This document shows, piece after piece, positions 15,828-25,147 of a stretch of 63,205 nt of DNA. Each line of letters opens with the position of its first letter. The first letter of the stretch is position 1. Origin of the DNA: Prevotella sp. (GTDB lineage Bacteria > Bacteroidota > Bacteroidia > Bacteroidales > Bacteroidaceae); contig JAEEXI010000018.1 in NCBI GenBank assembly GCA_016291495.1, forward strand, positions 1-63,205. Direction: 5' to 3'. The translations under genes and the position numbers were made by a program. The notes below the pieces were generated by a model. The model saw only the letters and a list, made by a program, of their open reading frames with translations, had not been told where the DNA came from and searched no databases.

Positions 15828-15860
15828 TATAATAAGGTGTAACTTTTAATATTTGAAATT

Positions 15861-16304
15861 ATGATAGACTATTTAATTGCAAACATGTGGCAGGTATGGG
15901 CAGTTGTTTCCATCGTCTGCCTGATTCTGGAGCTATCGTCAGGTGACTTCTTCATCATCTGCTTCTCCATCGGTGCTGTGTTCGGCATCATTGCCGCAGT
16001 CATTGGTCTGAACATCTACTGGCAATTGTTTATCTTTGCCATCTTCTCACTGCTGAGCATCTTCTTTGTGCGTCCTGTTGCCTTGCGCTGGCTACACAAG
16101 AACGAGCCTAACCGCGCCTCCAATGCCGATGCCCTAATAGGAAGGACGGGAAAAGTGACTGAGGCTATCAATGTCAATGAACCTGGATATGTGCAGATTG
16201 ACGGCGACCTCTGGAAAGCTGTCAGTGACGATACCATCGAGGAAGGTGAGACTGTCCGCGTTATTGACCGCGAAAGCACCATCATCACCGTAGAAACGCT
16301 GTAA
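15861..16304 (+). CDS. NfeD family membrane protein
   Basis: 147 aa. Three hydrophobic segments (about 10-28, 32-50 and 54-72) are followed by a small OB-fold domain (about 88-147) starting ALIGRTGKVTEAI. This is the short NfeD type, normally encoded next to a band-7/SPFH protein, as here (33 bp downstream). The pair is thought to work in membrane microdomain organisation or membrane protein quality control. Operon with 16338-17291 is likely. Confidence 0.88.
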   Translation: MIDYLIANMWQVWAVVSIVCLILELSSGDFFIICFSIGAVFGIIAAVIGLNIYWQLFIFAIFSLLSIFFVRPVALRWLHKNEPNRASNADALIGRTGKVTEAINVNEPGYVQIDGDLWKAVSDDTIEEGETVRVIDRESTIITVETL

Positions 16305-16330
16305 ACAATAAACGTTAAACAATAAACAAT
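16303..16330 (+). repeat. heptad repeat AAACAAT/AAACGTT, four units
   Basis: AAACAAT, AAACGTT, AAACAAT, AAACAAT in register. The tract begins inside the nfeD stop codon (TAA 16302-16304) and fills the gap before the band-7 start codon at 16338. Confidence 0.85.
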
Positions 16331-16337
16331 CAAAACT

Positions 16338-17291
16338 ATGGACATTATGACTTATGTACTTATCGCCATTGTGGTTTGCGTAATTATTTTCGCTAAAATG
16401 GCACTCGTGATCATCCCACAGTCAGAAACCAAGATTATTGAGCGTCTCGGACGATACTATGCCACGCTCAATCCTGGTATCAACATCATTATCCCGTTCA
16501 TCGACCGTTCCAAGGACATCGTTGTACTGAATCGTGGACGCTATGCCTACTCCAACTCCATCGACCTGCGTGAACAGGTGTATGACTTTCCTTCTCAGAA
16601 CGTGATTACCAAGGATAACATCCAGATGGAGATCAATGCCCTGCTCTACTTCCAGATCGTTGATCCCTTCAAGGCTGTATATGAGATTTCAAACCTGCCC
16701 AACGCTATCGAGAAACTGACACAAACTACTCTGCGTAACATCATCGGTGAACTGGAACTCGATGAGACACTGACTTCCCGCGACACTATCAACACCAAAC
16801 TTCGTGCCGTTCTCGACGATGCCACTGATAAATGGGGTGTAAAGGTGAACCGCGTAGAACTGCAGGACATCATTCCTCCCTCGACCGTACTGAACGCGAT
16901 GGAGAAACAGATGCAGGCAGAGCGTAACAAACGTGCACAGATTCTGACCTCTGAGGGTGAGAAGGCTGCAGAGATCTTGGCATCTGAGGGTGAGAAAACA
17001 GCTATCATCAACCGTGCAGACGCTCAGAAGCAACAGGCTATCCTCCATGCAGAAGGTGAGGCGCAGGCACGTATCCGCAAAGCAGAAGCTGAGGCAAAGG
17101 CTATTGAACTGATCACAGAAGCTGTAGGTAAGAGCACCAATCCTGCCAATTACCTGCTTGCTCAAAAGTATATCCAGATGATGCAAGAACTGGCTCAAGG
17201 CGACAAGACCAAGACTGTCTATCTGCCCTACGAGGCTACCAATCTCATGGGCTCCATCGGAGGTATCAAGGATTTGTTCAAATCAGAGTAA
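16338..17291 (+). CDS. SPFH/band-7 (stomatin-like) membrane protein
   Basis: 317 aa. An N-terminal membrane helix (about 5-27) precedes the SPFH domain (SETKIIERLGRYYATLNPGI through DIIPPSTVLNAMEKQMQAER) and a long Ala/Glu-rich coiled coil with repeated AEILASEGEKTAIINRADAQ-type heptads, ending in a short hydrophobic tail. It is of the paraslipin/stomatin length class; such proteins form large ring assemblies in the membrane. Operon partner of the NfeD protein. A strong hairpin at 17346-17388 follows. Confidence 0.92.
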   Translation: MDIMTYVLIAIVVCVIIFAKMALVIIPQSETKIIERLGRYYATLNPGINIIIPFIDRSKDIVVLNRGRYAYSNSIDLREQVYDFPSQNVITKDNIQMEINALLYFQIVDPFKAVYEISNLPNAIEKLTQTTLRNIIGELELDETLTSRDTINTKLRAVLDDATDKWGVKVNRVELQDIIPPSTVLNAMEKQMQAERNKRAQILTSEGEKAAEILASEGEKTAIINRADAQKQQAILHAEGEAQARIRKAEAEAKAIELITEAVGKSTNPANYLLAQKYIQMMQELAQGDKTKTVYLPYEATNLMGSIGGIKDLFKSE

Positions 17292-17345
17292 CTAGTACTG
17301 ACAAATACAACCGGAAAACTACAAAAAAGAGGTTGTGTCTATATT

Positions 17346-17388
17346 GAAGTGCCCTCGAAAGTTTTTGTCTAACTTTCGGGGGCACTTC
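17346..17388. terminator. bidirectional hairpin between convergent genes
   Basis: GAAGTGCCCTCGAAAGTT (17346-17363) pairs with AACTTTCGGGGGCACTTC (17371-17388): an 18-bp stem with one G-T pair and a 7-nt loop. A U tract is not evident on either side, but the position between the band-7 gene and the DUF4293 gene suits termination. Confidence 0.7.
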
Positions 17389-17409
17389 ATATGTGGATTT
17401 CCTTATTTC

Positions 17410-17862
17410 CTATCTGATTCTGTCTGCCGCTCTCACCAATTTCTCATCAGCCAAAATTCCTTTGCGTGCCATAAAAAGAAGGATGGCCTCAACCGCTGGG
17501 AACGAAGAAGCAATCTCTAAACGGAAATTCATGGCTTCGGGTGATAATTGCTTACTTACCACAATCATAGAAATATACCATAGGACCATGATAAAAATAT
17601 TTACCATACACAAACGAGCCTGTAAAGGTCTGCGCTTATATAAAAATATGGTATAGACACTCAATGTGGTTGATATGAGCATAAGGATAAATAATGGGCA
17701 TGGAATAAAAGTGGGCGAACCACTCTGTCCTATTGCCCACAAGCTAAACACCCTATAGGTTGTCAGTCCCTCAAACGATACTGTTGCCAACTGCATACAT
17801 ATAGCCAATATACCCAATATTGCAGCTATAAACAAAAATACCGATTGCTTCCGTTGTATCAT
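17410..17862 (-). CDS. DUF4293 family membrane protein
   Basis: 150 aa with four predicted membrane helices (about 8-27, 45-68, 82-100 and 112-130). The start MIQRKQSVFLFIAAIL and the spacing of helices match DUF4293, a Bacteroidetes-only family of unknown function. It is the last gene of the bamD-rpoZ-DUF4293 minus-strand operon, 2 bp after rpoZ. Confidence 0.8.
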   Translation of the reverse strand: MIQRKQSVFLFIAAILGILAICMQLATVSFEGLTTYRVFSLWAIGQSGSPTFIPCPLFILMLISTTLSVYTIFLYKRRPLQARLCMVNIFIMVLWYISMIVVSKQLSPEAMNFRLEIASSFPAVEAILLFMARKGILADEKLVRAADRIR

Positions 17863-17864
17863 AA

Positions 17865-18212
17865 TTACAGATGATCCTCCTGCATCATTGCCTGGTCATG
17901 GGAAGGGTCACGCCAATACACCTTGTCCTCAACAAACTCCTGAGTAGCAAGCAAAGAAGGTTTGGGAAGCTTTTCATAATAACGGGATATTTCTATCTGT
18001 TCACGATTCTCAAATACTTCCTCTAAAGAATCATTATAAGAAGCAAACTCTGCCAGTTTCTTGCTCAGATCTTCTTTGATCTGTACGCTAATCTGGTTGG
18101 CGCGTTTGGAAATGATAGCTACACTCTCATAGATGTTACCGGTTTCATCACACAAATCCATAATATTACGGGTTACCGTGTTTACCGGTGCTTTTGATTT
18201 CTTGTAATCCAT
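17865..18212 (-). CDS. rpoZ: RNA polymerase omega subunit, Bacteroidetes type
   Basis: 115 aa. NIMDLCDETGNIYESVAIIS-type sequence, KRANQI and the C-terminal IEISRYYEKLPKPSLLATQEF match the Bacteroidetes omega-like subunit, which is longer than the E. coli protein. It supports assembly of RNA polymerase. It lies 3 bp after bamD in the same operon. Confidence 0.85.
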   Translation of the reverse strand: MDYKKSKAPVNTVTRNIMDLCDETGNIYESVAIISKRANQISVQIKEDLSKKLAEFASYNDSLEEVFENREQIEISRYYEKLPKPSLLATQEFVEDKVYWRDPSHDQAMMQEDHL

Positions 18213-18215
18213 ATT

Positions 18216-19043
18216 TTAATCTTTTGTTACTTTTTTACACTTTGCAATCAGTTTCTCGGCCGTAGCACATTCTTTCGACTCCGGATATTCATTAAGAAAT
18301 CCATAACATTCATCCTCTGCATCACGATAGCGCTCGATTCTTTTTTCCTCTGAACTATTCTCGGCAAGCTCAAACTTGCTCTTCATAATTAACAAAGAGA
18401 ATTTCTCGCGAATCTTGGAGAACGGATAACTCTTCAATGCATTCTGAGCCGTAATGATACATGCCTCATAGTTGCTTTCCGTATTTGAATTGATATTTCC
18501 AAAATAACCACCAAGGTTATAATACAACTCAGCTGAAAGATATTCCTTTTGAACAAGATTGTCCTGTAAATCGAACAAGCGCTGCTGGGCAATTGCTCTC
18601 AATTCTGAATCAGGGTATATATCCAGAAACTGCTGATAGGCATTAATGGCACCTACTGTTGGCGTTTGATCTAAACGAGGTTCTGGAGCACTCCGATATA
18701 GTGACTGTCCAATATAGAATGAGGCTTGTTCTGCAAATAGACCTTTCGGATAACTGGTATAGTATTTCTTGAACGTCGAGCTGGCTGATTCATAATCTCT
18801 ATTGCAATACTGTGCCATTCCCAGTAAATAAAGACACTCCTGTGCATTATCCCTTCCTTTCTGAATAAGTACCAAATCTTGAAGTAGCGAACTGGCCTGT
18901 TGGTATTTGCCCATCGCAAAACACTGTTTGGCATATTCGTACTTATAAGTGTTATCTGCAGATTTATAGACCTTATTAAACTCGGAAGCACAACTACTCA
19001 TTAAAGCAGCCATAAAGAGTATCAAGAAACTACTTTTATTCAT
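18216..19043 (-). CDS. bamD: outer-membrane assembly lipoprotein BamD
   Basis: 275 aa. A lipoprotein signal ends LMSSCAS (Cys about residue 19), followed by TPR repeats: KYEYAKQCFAMGKYQQASS, CLYLLGMAQYCNRDYESASS, YYTSYPKGLFAEQASFYIGQ and AINAYQQFLDIYPDSELRA. BamD is the essential lipoprotein partner of BamA in beta-barrel insertion. The ATG at 19043 was preferred to the one at 19055 because the lipoprotein signal starts MNKSSFLI. A promoter lies at 19066-19096. Confidence 0.9.
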   Translation of the reverse strand: MNKSSFLILFMAALMSSCASEFNKVYKSADNTYKYEYAKQCFAMGKYQQASSLLQDLVLIQKGRDNAQECLYLLGMAQYCNRDYESASSTFKKYYTSYPKGLFAEQASFYIGQSLYRSAPEPRLDQTPTVGAINAYQQFLDIYPDSELRAIAQQRLFDLQDNLVQKEYLSAELYYNLGGYFGNINSNTESNYEACIITAQNALKSYPFSKIREKFSLLIMKSKFELAENSSEEKRIERYRDAEDECYGFLNEYPESKECATAEKLIAKCKKVTKD

Positions 19044-19065
19044 CCTAATTATCAAATTTGACGTG

Positions 19066-19096
19066 CAAAATTAGTCATTTTTCCGTTAATTACAAA
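19066..19096 (-). promoter_or_regulatory. promoter of bamD-rpoZ-DUF4293
   Basis: Minus-strand TTTG (19096-19093), 19-bp spacer, TAATTTTG (19073-19066), 22 bp before the bamD ATG. Confidence 0.8.
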
Positions 19097-19158
19097 GGAA
19101 AACAAACGATTTTTAGCAATTATCCTTGGATTATAACGTTTGTTACGAAGAAATTTTG

Positions 19159-19166
19159 TAATTTTG
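19159..19166 (+). promoter_or_regulatory. -7 box of uvrB
   Basis: TAATTTTG, 6 bp before the uvrB ATG at 19173. A TTTG at 19139-19142 gives a spacer of only 16 bp. Confidence 0.6.
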
Positions 19167-19172
19167 TACGTT

Positions 19173-21203
19173 ATGAAATTCAAATTGACATCGAAATACG
19201 AACCTACAGGTGATCAGCCTGAGGCCATTCGACAATTAACCGAAGGGCTGAAAAGAGGTGACAAGGCACAAGTACTGCTAGGTGTCACTGGTTCTGGAAA
19301 AACATTCACGATGGCAAACGTCATTGCAGGCATCAATCGCCCAACCCTCATTCTCTCCCATAACAAGACGCTAGCCGCTCAGCTCTATGAAGAGATGAGG
19401 GGATTCTTTCCAGAAAACTCTGTCGAGTATTATGTAAGCTATTATGACTACTACCAACCAGAGGCATACTTGCCAACAACAGACACTTACATCGAAAAAG
19501 ACCTTGCCATCAATGAGGAAATAGATAGACTTAGACTCCGTGCAGTAAGTAGCTTATTATCAGGAAGGAATGACGTAATTATTGTATCATCAGTTAGCTG
19601 TATTTATGGTATGGGAAGTCCTGTCGCATTACATGAAAATGTTATTGAGATACACAAAGGGCAAATCCTTGACCGTAATGCTTTGTTAAGAAAATTGGTC
19701 ACTTCGCTTTATGTCAGAAACGATATAGAACTCAAAAGAGGATGTTTCCGCGTAAAAGGAGATACAGTAGACATCGCAATGGCGTATAACGAAGCTATTC
19801 TTCGCATCTCTTTCTGGGATGATGAGATTGATGCGATAGAGGAACTGGATGCTGTGACGATGGACCGTTTAGCATCATTTGAAGAATACAAGCTCTACCC
19901 CGCCAATCTGTTTATGACTTCACAAGAGCAGACCAATATCGCCATTCGACAGATACAGGACGATTTGGTCAAACAAATTGCTTTTTTTGAGGAGATTGGT
20001 GATTCTATAAAGGCACAACGCATCAAGGAGCGTGTGGAATATGATATGGAAATGATCAAGGAACTGGGACATTGCTCAGGAATAGAGAACTATTCGCGTT
20101 ATTTTGACGGTCGTGAAGCTGGAGAACGTCCCTATTGTCTTCTTGATTTCTTTCCAAAAGACTATCTGATGATTATAGACGAGAGTCATGTCAGTGTCCC
20201 CCAAATCGGAGCGATGTATGGAGGTGACCGTGCCCGTAAGACGAATCTGGTTGAATTTGGTTTCCGCCTTCCGGCAGCCTTTGACAACCGCCCACTAACA
20301 TTCGAAGAATTTCAACAGATGACTAATCAAGTCATTTATGTAAGTGCTACACCTGCTGAATATGAACTTCAAGAAGCTGAAGGTGTTGTTGTTGAACAAC
20401 TGATAAGACCAACAGGACTTTTAGACCCTGAAATAGAAGTAAGACCAACCATGAATCAGATAGATGATTTAATGGACGAGATATTCACCCGTATTCATCG
20501 CAAGGAACGTGTTTTAGTGACAACTCTTACCAAGCGAATGGCGGAAGAGTTAAGTGAATATCTACTAAATAACGACATACAGACGGCCTATATTCACAGT
20601 GAAGTCACAACTCTTGATCGCATAAAGATTCTTGAAAACCTGCGCAATGGAACCTATGATGTACTTGTAGGTGTCAATTTATTACGCGAAGGACTGGATT
20701 TGCCAGAAGTGTCGCTAGTCGCTATCCTGGATGCAGATAAAGAAGGATTCCTCCGTTCACACCGATCACTCACCCAAACAGCAGGACGTGCTGCACGTAA
20801 TGTAAATGGTAAAGTCATTATGTATGCAGACACCATCACAGCTTCTATGCAACTCACTATCGATGAAACGGCACGTCGCCGTATGAAACAGATAAAGTAT
20901 AATGAAGAACACGGCATTACTCCCAAACAAATTGAAAAAGCCCTCAAACAAAGTGACTTGCGACAAAATACAGAAGTTGAGGAGAATCGAGGAAAAGCCC
21001 AAACAATATATCTCAGTCCTATGGAACAAGGTGCCTTTGCTGCTGATCCAATCATACAGCACATGACTCGTCCACAACTGGAAAAGAGTATTGCAGAGAC
21101 AACCCGTTTGATGAAAGAGGCTGCCAAGAAACTCGATTTTTTGCAAGCTGCTCAGTATCGCGATGAGATTGTACGTCTTCAGAAAGAGTTGGAATTAAAA
21201 TAA
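19173..21203 (+). CDS. uvrB: UvrABC excinuclease subunit B
   Basis: 676 aa, full length. Walker A GVTGSGKTFTMANV (about 38-46), the beta-hairpin YYVSYYDYYQPEAY used to verify damage, helicase motif II IDESHVS, motif VI QTAGRAARNV, and a C-terminal UVR domain (KKLDFLQAAQYRDEIVRLQK) that contacts UvrC. It acts in nucleotide excision repair. The ATG at 19173 begins MKFKLTSKYEPTGDQPEAI, the usual UvrB start; the upstream 11 codons of open frame include the promoter. Confidence 0.96.
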   Translation: MKFKLTSKYEPTGDQPEAIRQLTEGLKRGDKAQVLLGVTGSGKTFTMANVIAGINRPTLILSHNKTLAAQLYEEMRGFFPENSVEYYVSYYDYYQPEAYLPTTDTYIEKDLAINEEIDRLRLRAVSSLLSGRNDVIIVSSVSCIYGMGSPVALHENVIEIHKGQILDRNALLRKLVTSLYVRNDIELKRGCFRVKGDTVDIAMAYNEAILRISFWDDEIDAIEELDAVTMDRLASFEEYKLYPANLFMTSQEQTNIAIRQIQDDLVKQIAFFEEIGDSIKAQRIKERVEYDMEMIKELGHCSGIENYSRYFDGREAGERPYCLLDFFPKDYLMIIDESHVSVPQIGAMYGGDRARKTNLVEFGFRLPAAFDNRPLTFEEFQQMTNQVIYVSATPAEYELQEAEGVVVEQLIRPTGLLDPEIEVRPTMNQIDDLMDEIFTRIHRKERVLVTTLTKRMAEELSEYLLNNDIQTAYIHSEVTTLDRIKILENLRNGTYDVLVGVNLLREGLDLPEVSLVAILDADKEGFLRSHRSLTQTAGRAARNVNGKVIMYADTITASMQLTIDETARRRMKQIKYNEEHGITPKQIEKALKQSDLRQNTEVEENRGKAQTIYLSPMEQGAFAADPIIQHMTRPQLEKSIAETTRLMKEAAKKLDFLQAAQYRDEIVRLQKELELK

Positions 21204-21241
21204 ATTATCATAATTTATTAGGAAGTTCTGCTGATAATTTG

Positions 21242-21249
21242 TATTTTTG
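21242..21249 (+). promoter_or_regulatory. -7 box of the DUF4468-porin operon
   Basis: TATTTTTG, 23 bp before the ATG at 21273. No exact -33 TTTG at standard spacing. Confidence 0.6.
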
Positions 21250-21272
21250 CATCCAAAATAGACTAAAAAACA

Positions 21273-21908
21273 ATGACTATGAAACAATTTGCATGGATGG
21301 TGCTCTTTATGAGTATTCCTATGTTGGGCTATGCCCAGAACACTTGGGAACAAACTGAACCCCAAAAGAAAGAGACTAAAGAGAAAACGGTGGTGGTAAA
21401 GCCTAACCCAGATCAGAAATATTTGCAGGGAGCTGTTCCTGTTGTTGACGGAAAGGTGGTTTTCAGCAAGACTTTTGAAGCTCCAGGAAAGACCGCTTTT
21501 GAAATATACAATATCCTAGGGAAATTTCTTCAGGACGAGACAAAAGAAGCAAATCAACTTAATAGCGTTCTGATAAAAGCAGACACAACTTCCTATGAAC
21601 TAGCTGCCAGTTACGAGGAGTGGCTGGTTTTCCACAAGAATGCATTTTCTCTTGACCGTACCCGTTTCTATTATGTTCTGAAAGTATTATGTCAGAATGG
21701 AAAAGCATATGTGGAAATGTCACACATAAAATATCTATATGAGGAGGAACGCAACCCCCAACGTTATAAGGCAGAAGAATGGATTACCGACAAAGAGGCC
21801 GTCAACAAGAAAAATACTAAGTTGCTTCCCCTTTCAGGCAAGTTCCGTCGCAAAACAATTGACCGCAAGGACTATCTGTTCAATAAAATTGAAGAATTGT
21901 TGAAATGA
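21273..21908 (+). CDS. DUF4468 domain secreted protein
   Basis: 211 aa. Signal peptide (residues 1-21, ending GYAQN), a Lys/Glu/Pro-rich linker, then the DUF4468 domain (about 50-150) beginning PVVDGKVVFSKTFEAPGKTA. The family is found on Bacteroidetes envelope proteins and has no known reaction. The C-terminal part is basic and contains a short LPLSGKFRRKTIDRKDYLF tail. First gene of a three-gene operon joined by 4-bp overlaps. Start may be 21273 (MTMKQF) or 21279 (MKQF). Confidence 0.8.
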   Translation: MTMKQFAWMVLFMSIPMLGYAQNTWEQTEPQKKETKEKTVVVKPNPDQKYLQGAVPVVDGKVVFSKTFEAPGKTAFEIYNILGKFLQDETKEANQLNSVLIKADTTSYELAASYEEWLVFHKNAFSLDRTRFYYVLKVLCQNGKAYVEMSHIKYLYEEERNPQRYKAEEWITDKEAVNKKNTKLLPLSGKFRRKTIDRKDYLFNKIEELLK

Positions 21909-22078
21909 GACTACTCCGCAACATTCTCAATACATTTTTCATTATTGGTGCAATAATCGGTATGGCTCTATTTTATATGGGGCATAAGGAAGTTGGCACC
22001 TACATTATCATTATCGCTATGGCTTTCAAATTTATTGAAGTCGTCGTGCGCTTGCTTAAATTAGAAGATAAAAATTGA
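21905..22078 (+). CDS. 57-aa membrane protein, not named
   Basis: Begins MRLLRNILNTFFIIGAIIGM and ends KFIEVVVRLLKLEDKN. Two hydrophobic helices (about 9-27 and 33-50) with positively charged ends. It overlaps DUF4468 by 4 bp (ATGA) and the porin gene by 4 bp (TTGA), so it is clearly part of the operon. A small membrane subunit or assembly helper for the neighbouring envelope proteins is an inference. Confidence 0.75.
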   Translation: MRLLRNILNTFFIIGAIIGMALFYMGHKEVGTYIIIIAMAFKFIEVVVRLLKLEDKN

Positions 22079-24441
22079 AGAAGAAAATACAAATCCTTAT
22101 GATCCTTGCCTGCATGGCCAACACCATGCAGGCACAGGTTTATAACCAAATCGACGAAAACGGTAATATTACCCAACGAAACGAATACGGCAACGACAAT
22201 AACAATGGGAATTTCAATCCTAACCGTCGTGATTCTATCCCCAAAAAGGAGATTCCACGTGGTGTCCACGTATGGACTGTAGATCGTCGCTTTGGTGACA
22301 TCCGTCCTGCAGAACTCGATACGATGCCACACCTATACCCAAATACTATCTTCAACACTGGCATCTATGGAGAATACAATTCTACCGGCAACAACTATAC
22401 TCCCCGTTTGAACCGTATTGTCATTGACCGTCTAAGTCCTAAAGAGTTCTTCTTCACATCTCCATATGACTATACTATCAAGGAACCTGACCAATTCTTG
22501 TTTGTCAACACCCTGTCACCCTATACTAACATCAGTTACGACAACTGCGGTAATAAACAAAACGGAGAAGACCATATTGACGCAAAATTTGGCATCAATG
22601 CCAATAAACGTTTGGGAATGGGATTTGATTTAGATTACCACTATGCCAGAGGATACTATCAGAATCAGAACAACTCGAATTTCCGCGCCTCTTTGTTCGC
22701 TTCTTATATAGGTGACCGCTATCAGATGCATGCCCTATTCTCTACCTACCACCGTAAAGTGTCAGAAAATGGTGGTATTACCAACGACAGCTATATCACA
22801 CATCCCGAAAGTTTCGACGACCAGTTTAGTGAAGACGAAATCCCTACTGTATTATCACAAAACTGGAACCGTAATAACTCTACTCACTTTTTTCTCTCTC
22901 ATCGGTATAATTTAGGCTTTTATCGAAAAGTGAAAATGACTGACGAGGAAATAAAGGCACGTCAGTTTGCTGCAGCTTCAGCAAAAGAAAAACTAGCAAG
23001 AGAAAATAAGGAAAAAGAAGAGAATCTGGGCAGGGACCGTAAAGATAAAATTGCAGGAAACATCCCTGCTGGACGACCTGAAAATGCAAAAATTGCCGGT
23101 AATCTCCCTAAAGACGGAGGAAAACCTGTAGAGCTAACAGATTCCACTCGCATCAAGGTTGGGTCTCAACAACAACTAGATAGTCTGATGGCAGAACAAG
23201 CCCGTCAGGATTCCATAGATGCAACGATGAAAAGAGAGTATGTTCCTGTCACCAGCTTTATACATACTTTCGATATTAACAACTATAGTCGGATATATCA
23301 GGCATATGCATCCCCAAAAGACTATTATCTAAATACCTATTATAATTATAATGACGAAGGGAAATACAGTAATGATTCCATCTATGACAAGACCAAATAT
23401 TTATCAATCAAAAACACTTTTGCCATAGCTCTTCTGGAGGGTTTCAATAAATATGCTAAGGCGGGGTTGAAAGGATTTGTCAGCTATGAGTATCGCCGTT
23501 ATCAAATGCCTGATTTATTAGAAGGTTCTACGACCTATTTTATGAACAAGAGAACTGAGCATTGTATTAATGTTGGTGGACAATTGGCTAAAACCCAAGG
23601 CAAGTCTCTTCATTACAATCTGTCTATTGAAAGTTGTCTGACGGGATATGATGCGGGCTCTTTGTTCCTCGATGGTCAGGCAGACCTTAATTTCCCTCTT
23701 TTGGGAGATACTGTACAATTAGCAGCAAAGGCATTCTTCCATCGAACTACGCCTAGATACTTCCAAGAATCATTCCACTCTAAACACTTATGGTGGGACA
23801 ACGATTTTTCTGCAGAGACCAGAACTCATATTGAAGGTATTTTATCCTATCCAAAAACCCATACTCAATTACGTGTTGCCATAGAAGAGATCCAAAATTA
23901 CATCTATTTTGGTACCAATTATAAGGTTACTGAAAATTACGGTAGAACCGGACTGACTGCAGGAGTCTATCAGGAAAGTGGGAATATCAATCTGTTGACA
24001 GCTCAGTTAAGACAAGATTTCCGTTTAGGTATACTCAATTGGGAGAATGTTATCACCTATCAGAACTCCAGTAATCAAGACGTATTGCCTGTTCCTGCAT
24101 TGAATATCTTTACCAATTTATATCTGAAATTCAAGATAGCCAGAGTATTGAGTGTTGAGCTAGGTGGTGATTGTACTTTCTTTACTAAATACTATGCTCC
24201 AGATTATGTTCCACAGATAGCACAGTTTGCCATACAGAAGGATGCTGACAGTCGTGTAGAATTGGGAGGATATCCTTTTATAGACGTTTATGCCAATTTC
24301 CACCTAAAGCGAGCACGTTTCTTCGTCATGATGAGTCATGTCAACAATGGATCGGGTAATAAGATGATGTTCCTGACCCCTCACTATCCTGTGAACGGCA
24401 ATGTACTGCGTTTAGGTATTTCTTGGAATTTCTATAATTAA
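22075..24441 (+). CDS. putative porin (Bacteroidetes outer-membrane barrel)
   Basis: 788 aa, TTG start overlapping the small membrane gene. Signal peptide MKKKIQILMILACMANTMQA, then alternating aromatic beta strands throughout and a terminal Phe-Tyr-Asn (NFYN), as in outer-membrane barrels. Motifs such as FGINANKRLGMGFDLDYHYA, KAFFHRTTPRYFQESF and YLKFKIARVLSVELG match the Bacteroidetes 'putative porin' family. Unusual: a charged insert of about 100 residues (about 285-385), rich in Lys/Glu/Gln with the near repeats KIAGNIP and KIAGNLP, interrupts the barrel and probably forms a large loop or periplasmic plug. Convergent with the HD gene, sharing 4 bp. Confidence 0.82.
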   Translation: MKKKIQILMILACMANTMQAQVYNQIDENGNITQRNEYGNDNNNGNFNPNRRDSIPKKEIPRGVHVWTVDRRFGDIRPAELDTMPHLYPNTIFNTGIYGEYNSTGNNYTPRLNRIVIDRLSPKEFFFTSPYDYTIKEPDQFLFVNTLSPYTNISYDNCGNKQNGEDHIDAKFGINANKRLGMGFDLDYHYARGYYQNQNNSNFRASLFASYIGDRYQMHALFSTYHRKVSENGGITNDSYITHPESFDDQFSEDEIPTVLSQNWNRNNSTHFFLSHRYNLGFYRKVKMTDEEIKARQFAAASAKEKLARENKEKEENLGRDRKDKIAGNIPAGRPENAKIAGNLPKDGGKPVELTDSTRIKVGSQQQLDSLMAEQARQDSIDATMKREYVPVTSFIHTFDINNYSRIYQAYASPKDYYLNTYYNYNDEGKYSNDSIYDKTKYLSIKNTFAIALLEGFNKYAKAGLKGFVSYEYRRYQMPDLLEGSTTYFMNKRTEHCINVGGQLAKTQGKSLHYNLSIESCLTGYDAGSLFLDGQADLNFPLLGDTVQLAAKAFFHRTTPRYFQESFHSKHLWWDNDFSAETRTHIEGILSYPKTHTQLRVAIEEIQNYIYFGTNYKVTENYGRTGLTAGVYQESGNINLLTAQLRQDFRLGILNWENVITYQNSSNQDVLPVPALNIFTNLYLKFKIARVLSVELGGDCTFFTKYYAPDYVPQIAQFAIQKDADSRVELGGYPFIDVYANFHLKRARFFVMMSHVNNGSGNKMMFLTPHYPVNGNVLRLGISWNFYN

Positions 24442-25073
24442 GAATGTTCCTCGGCAAAAATACGGTCAAAGACTTTTCGCATCTCTGTTGGATGAACTAT
24501 TAGCGAGCGTAACTCTTTCAGATTACGCTCGTTTTCTGATCCCTGAATCCATAAGCGGATATATCCGTTTACAGAATATTTTTCTGCCATATGTTGACAG
24601 AATCTTCTCCATTGCCCTTCTGTATCAAGTTCAGGATAGTTGGCCAATCCAAACTGAATGGTACGACGGATAACCGTCTCTGGAAGAAGATCACGATCTG
24701 CTTCGGCAACAATCTTCCCATAGATACTGCGAGGGGCATGAGAGGCAGAAGCACGATGGTCTTCTACAGCCTCTTTCATAATCTTTATCTGTTCAGGAGA
24801 GAACCAACGTTTCAGTCGTGCATCCTGCATCAGTATCTTTCCGCTGGTTAGATGATGAATAGCACGAGGACCGCAAAGTCCCAGATCATGATAGGCGGCT
24901 ATGACATATACCATATTCATATCAGCACCAGTCTGTTTGGCAAGTTCTATAGAACTGCGAATTACACGAGTAACATGACTTAGGTTGTGAGCCTTATCAA
25001 ATTCCGCATAACGAGGAAGAATCTGTGTCTCCACAAATTCCATCAAATCAAGACTTGCTGTATTATTAATCAT
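24438..25073 (-). CDS. HD-domain phosphohydrolase
   Basis: 211 aa. HD-superfamily metal ligands are all visible: HNLSHVTRV, AAYHDLGL (the HD pair), a further His in AVEDHR, and EADRDLLP. The length and the single HD domain suit a cytoplasmic nucleotidase or phosphodiesterase; the substrate is unknown. The ATG at 25073 follows a -7 box at 25103-25096. The frame extends to an upstream ATG at 25106, but that lies upstream of the -7 box. Confidence 0.82.
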   Translation of the reverse strand: MINNTASLDLMEFVETQILPRYAEFDKAHNLSHVTRVIRSSIELAKQTGADMNMVYVIAAYHDLGLCGPRAIHHLTSGKILMQDARLKRWFSPEQIKIMKEAVEDHRASASHAPRSIYGKIVAEADRDLLPETVIRRTIQFGLANYPELDTEGQWRRFCQHMAEKYSVNGYIRLWIQGSENERNLKELRSLIVHPTEMRKVFDRIFAEEHS

Positions 25074-25091
25074 CAGAAAGTGCTGAAAATT

Positions 25092-25123
25092 TTTGCAAAT
25101 ATACACAATTATCCTTACTTTTG
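25092..25123. promoter_or_regulatory. overlapping divergent promoters, HD gene and menA
   Basis: Plus strand: TTTG 25092-25095, 20-bp spacer, TACTTTTG 25116-25123 (for menA). Minus strand: TATATTTG at 25103-25096 with CTTG at 25127-25124 as -33 (for the HD gene). The two promoters occupy the same 36 bp, so the genes likely compete for polymerase. Confidence 0.85.
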
Positions 25124-25147
25124 CAAGAAGTTAAAAGAAAAAGGAAC

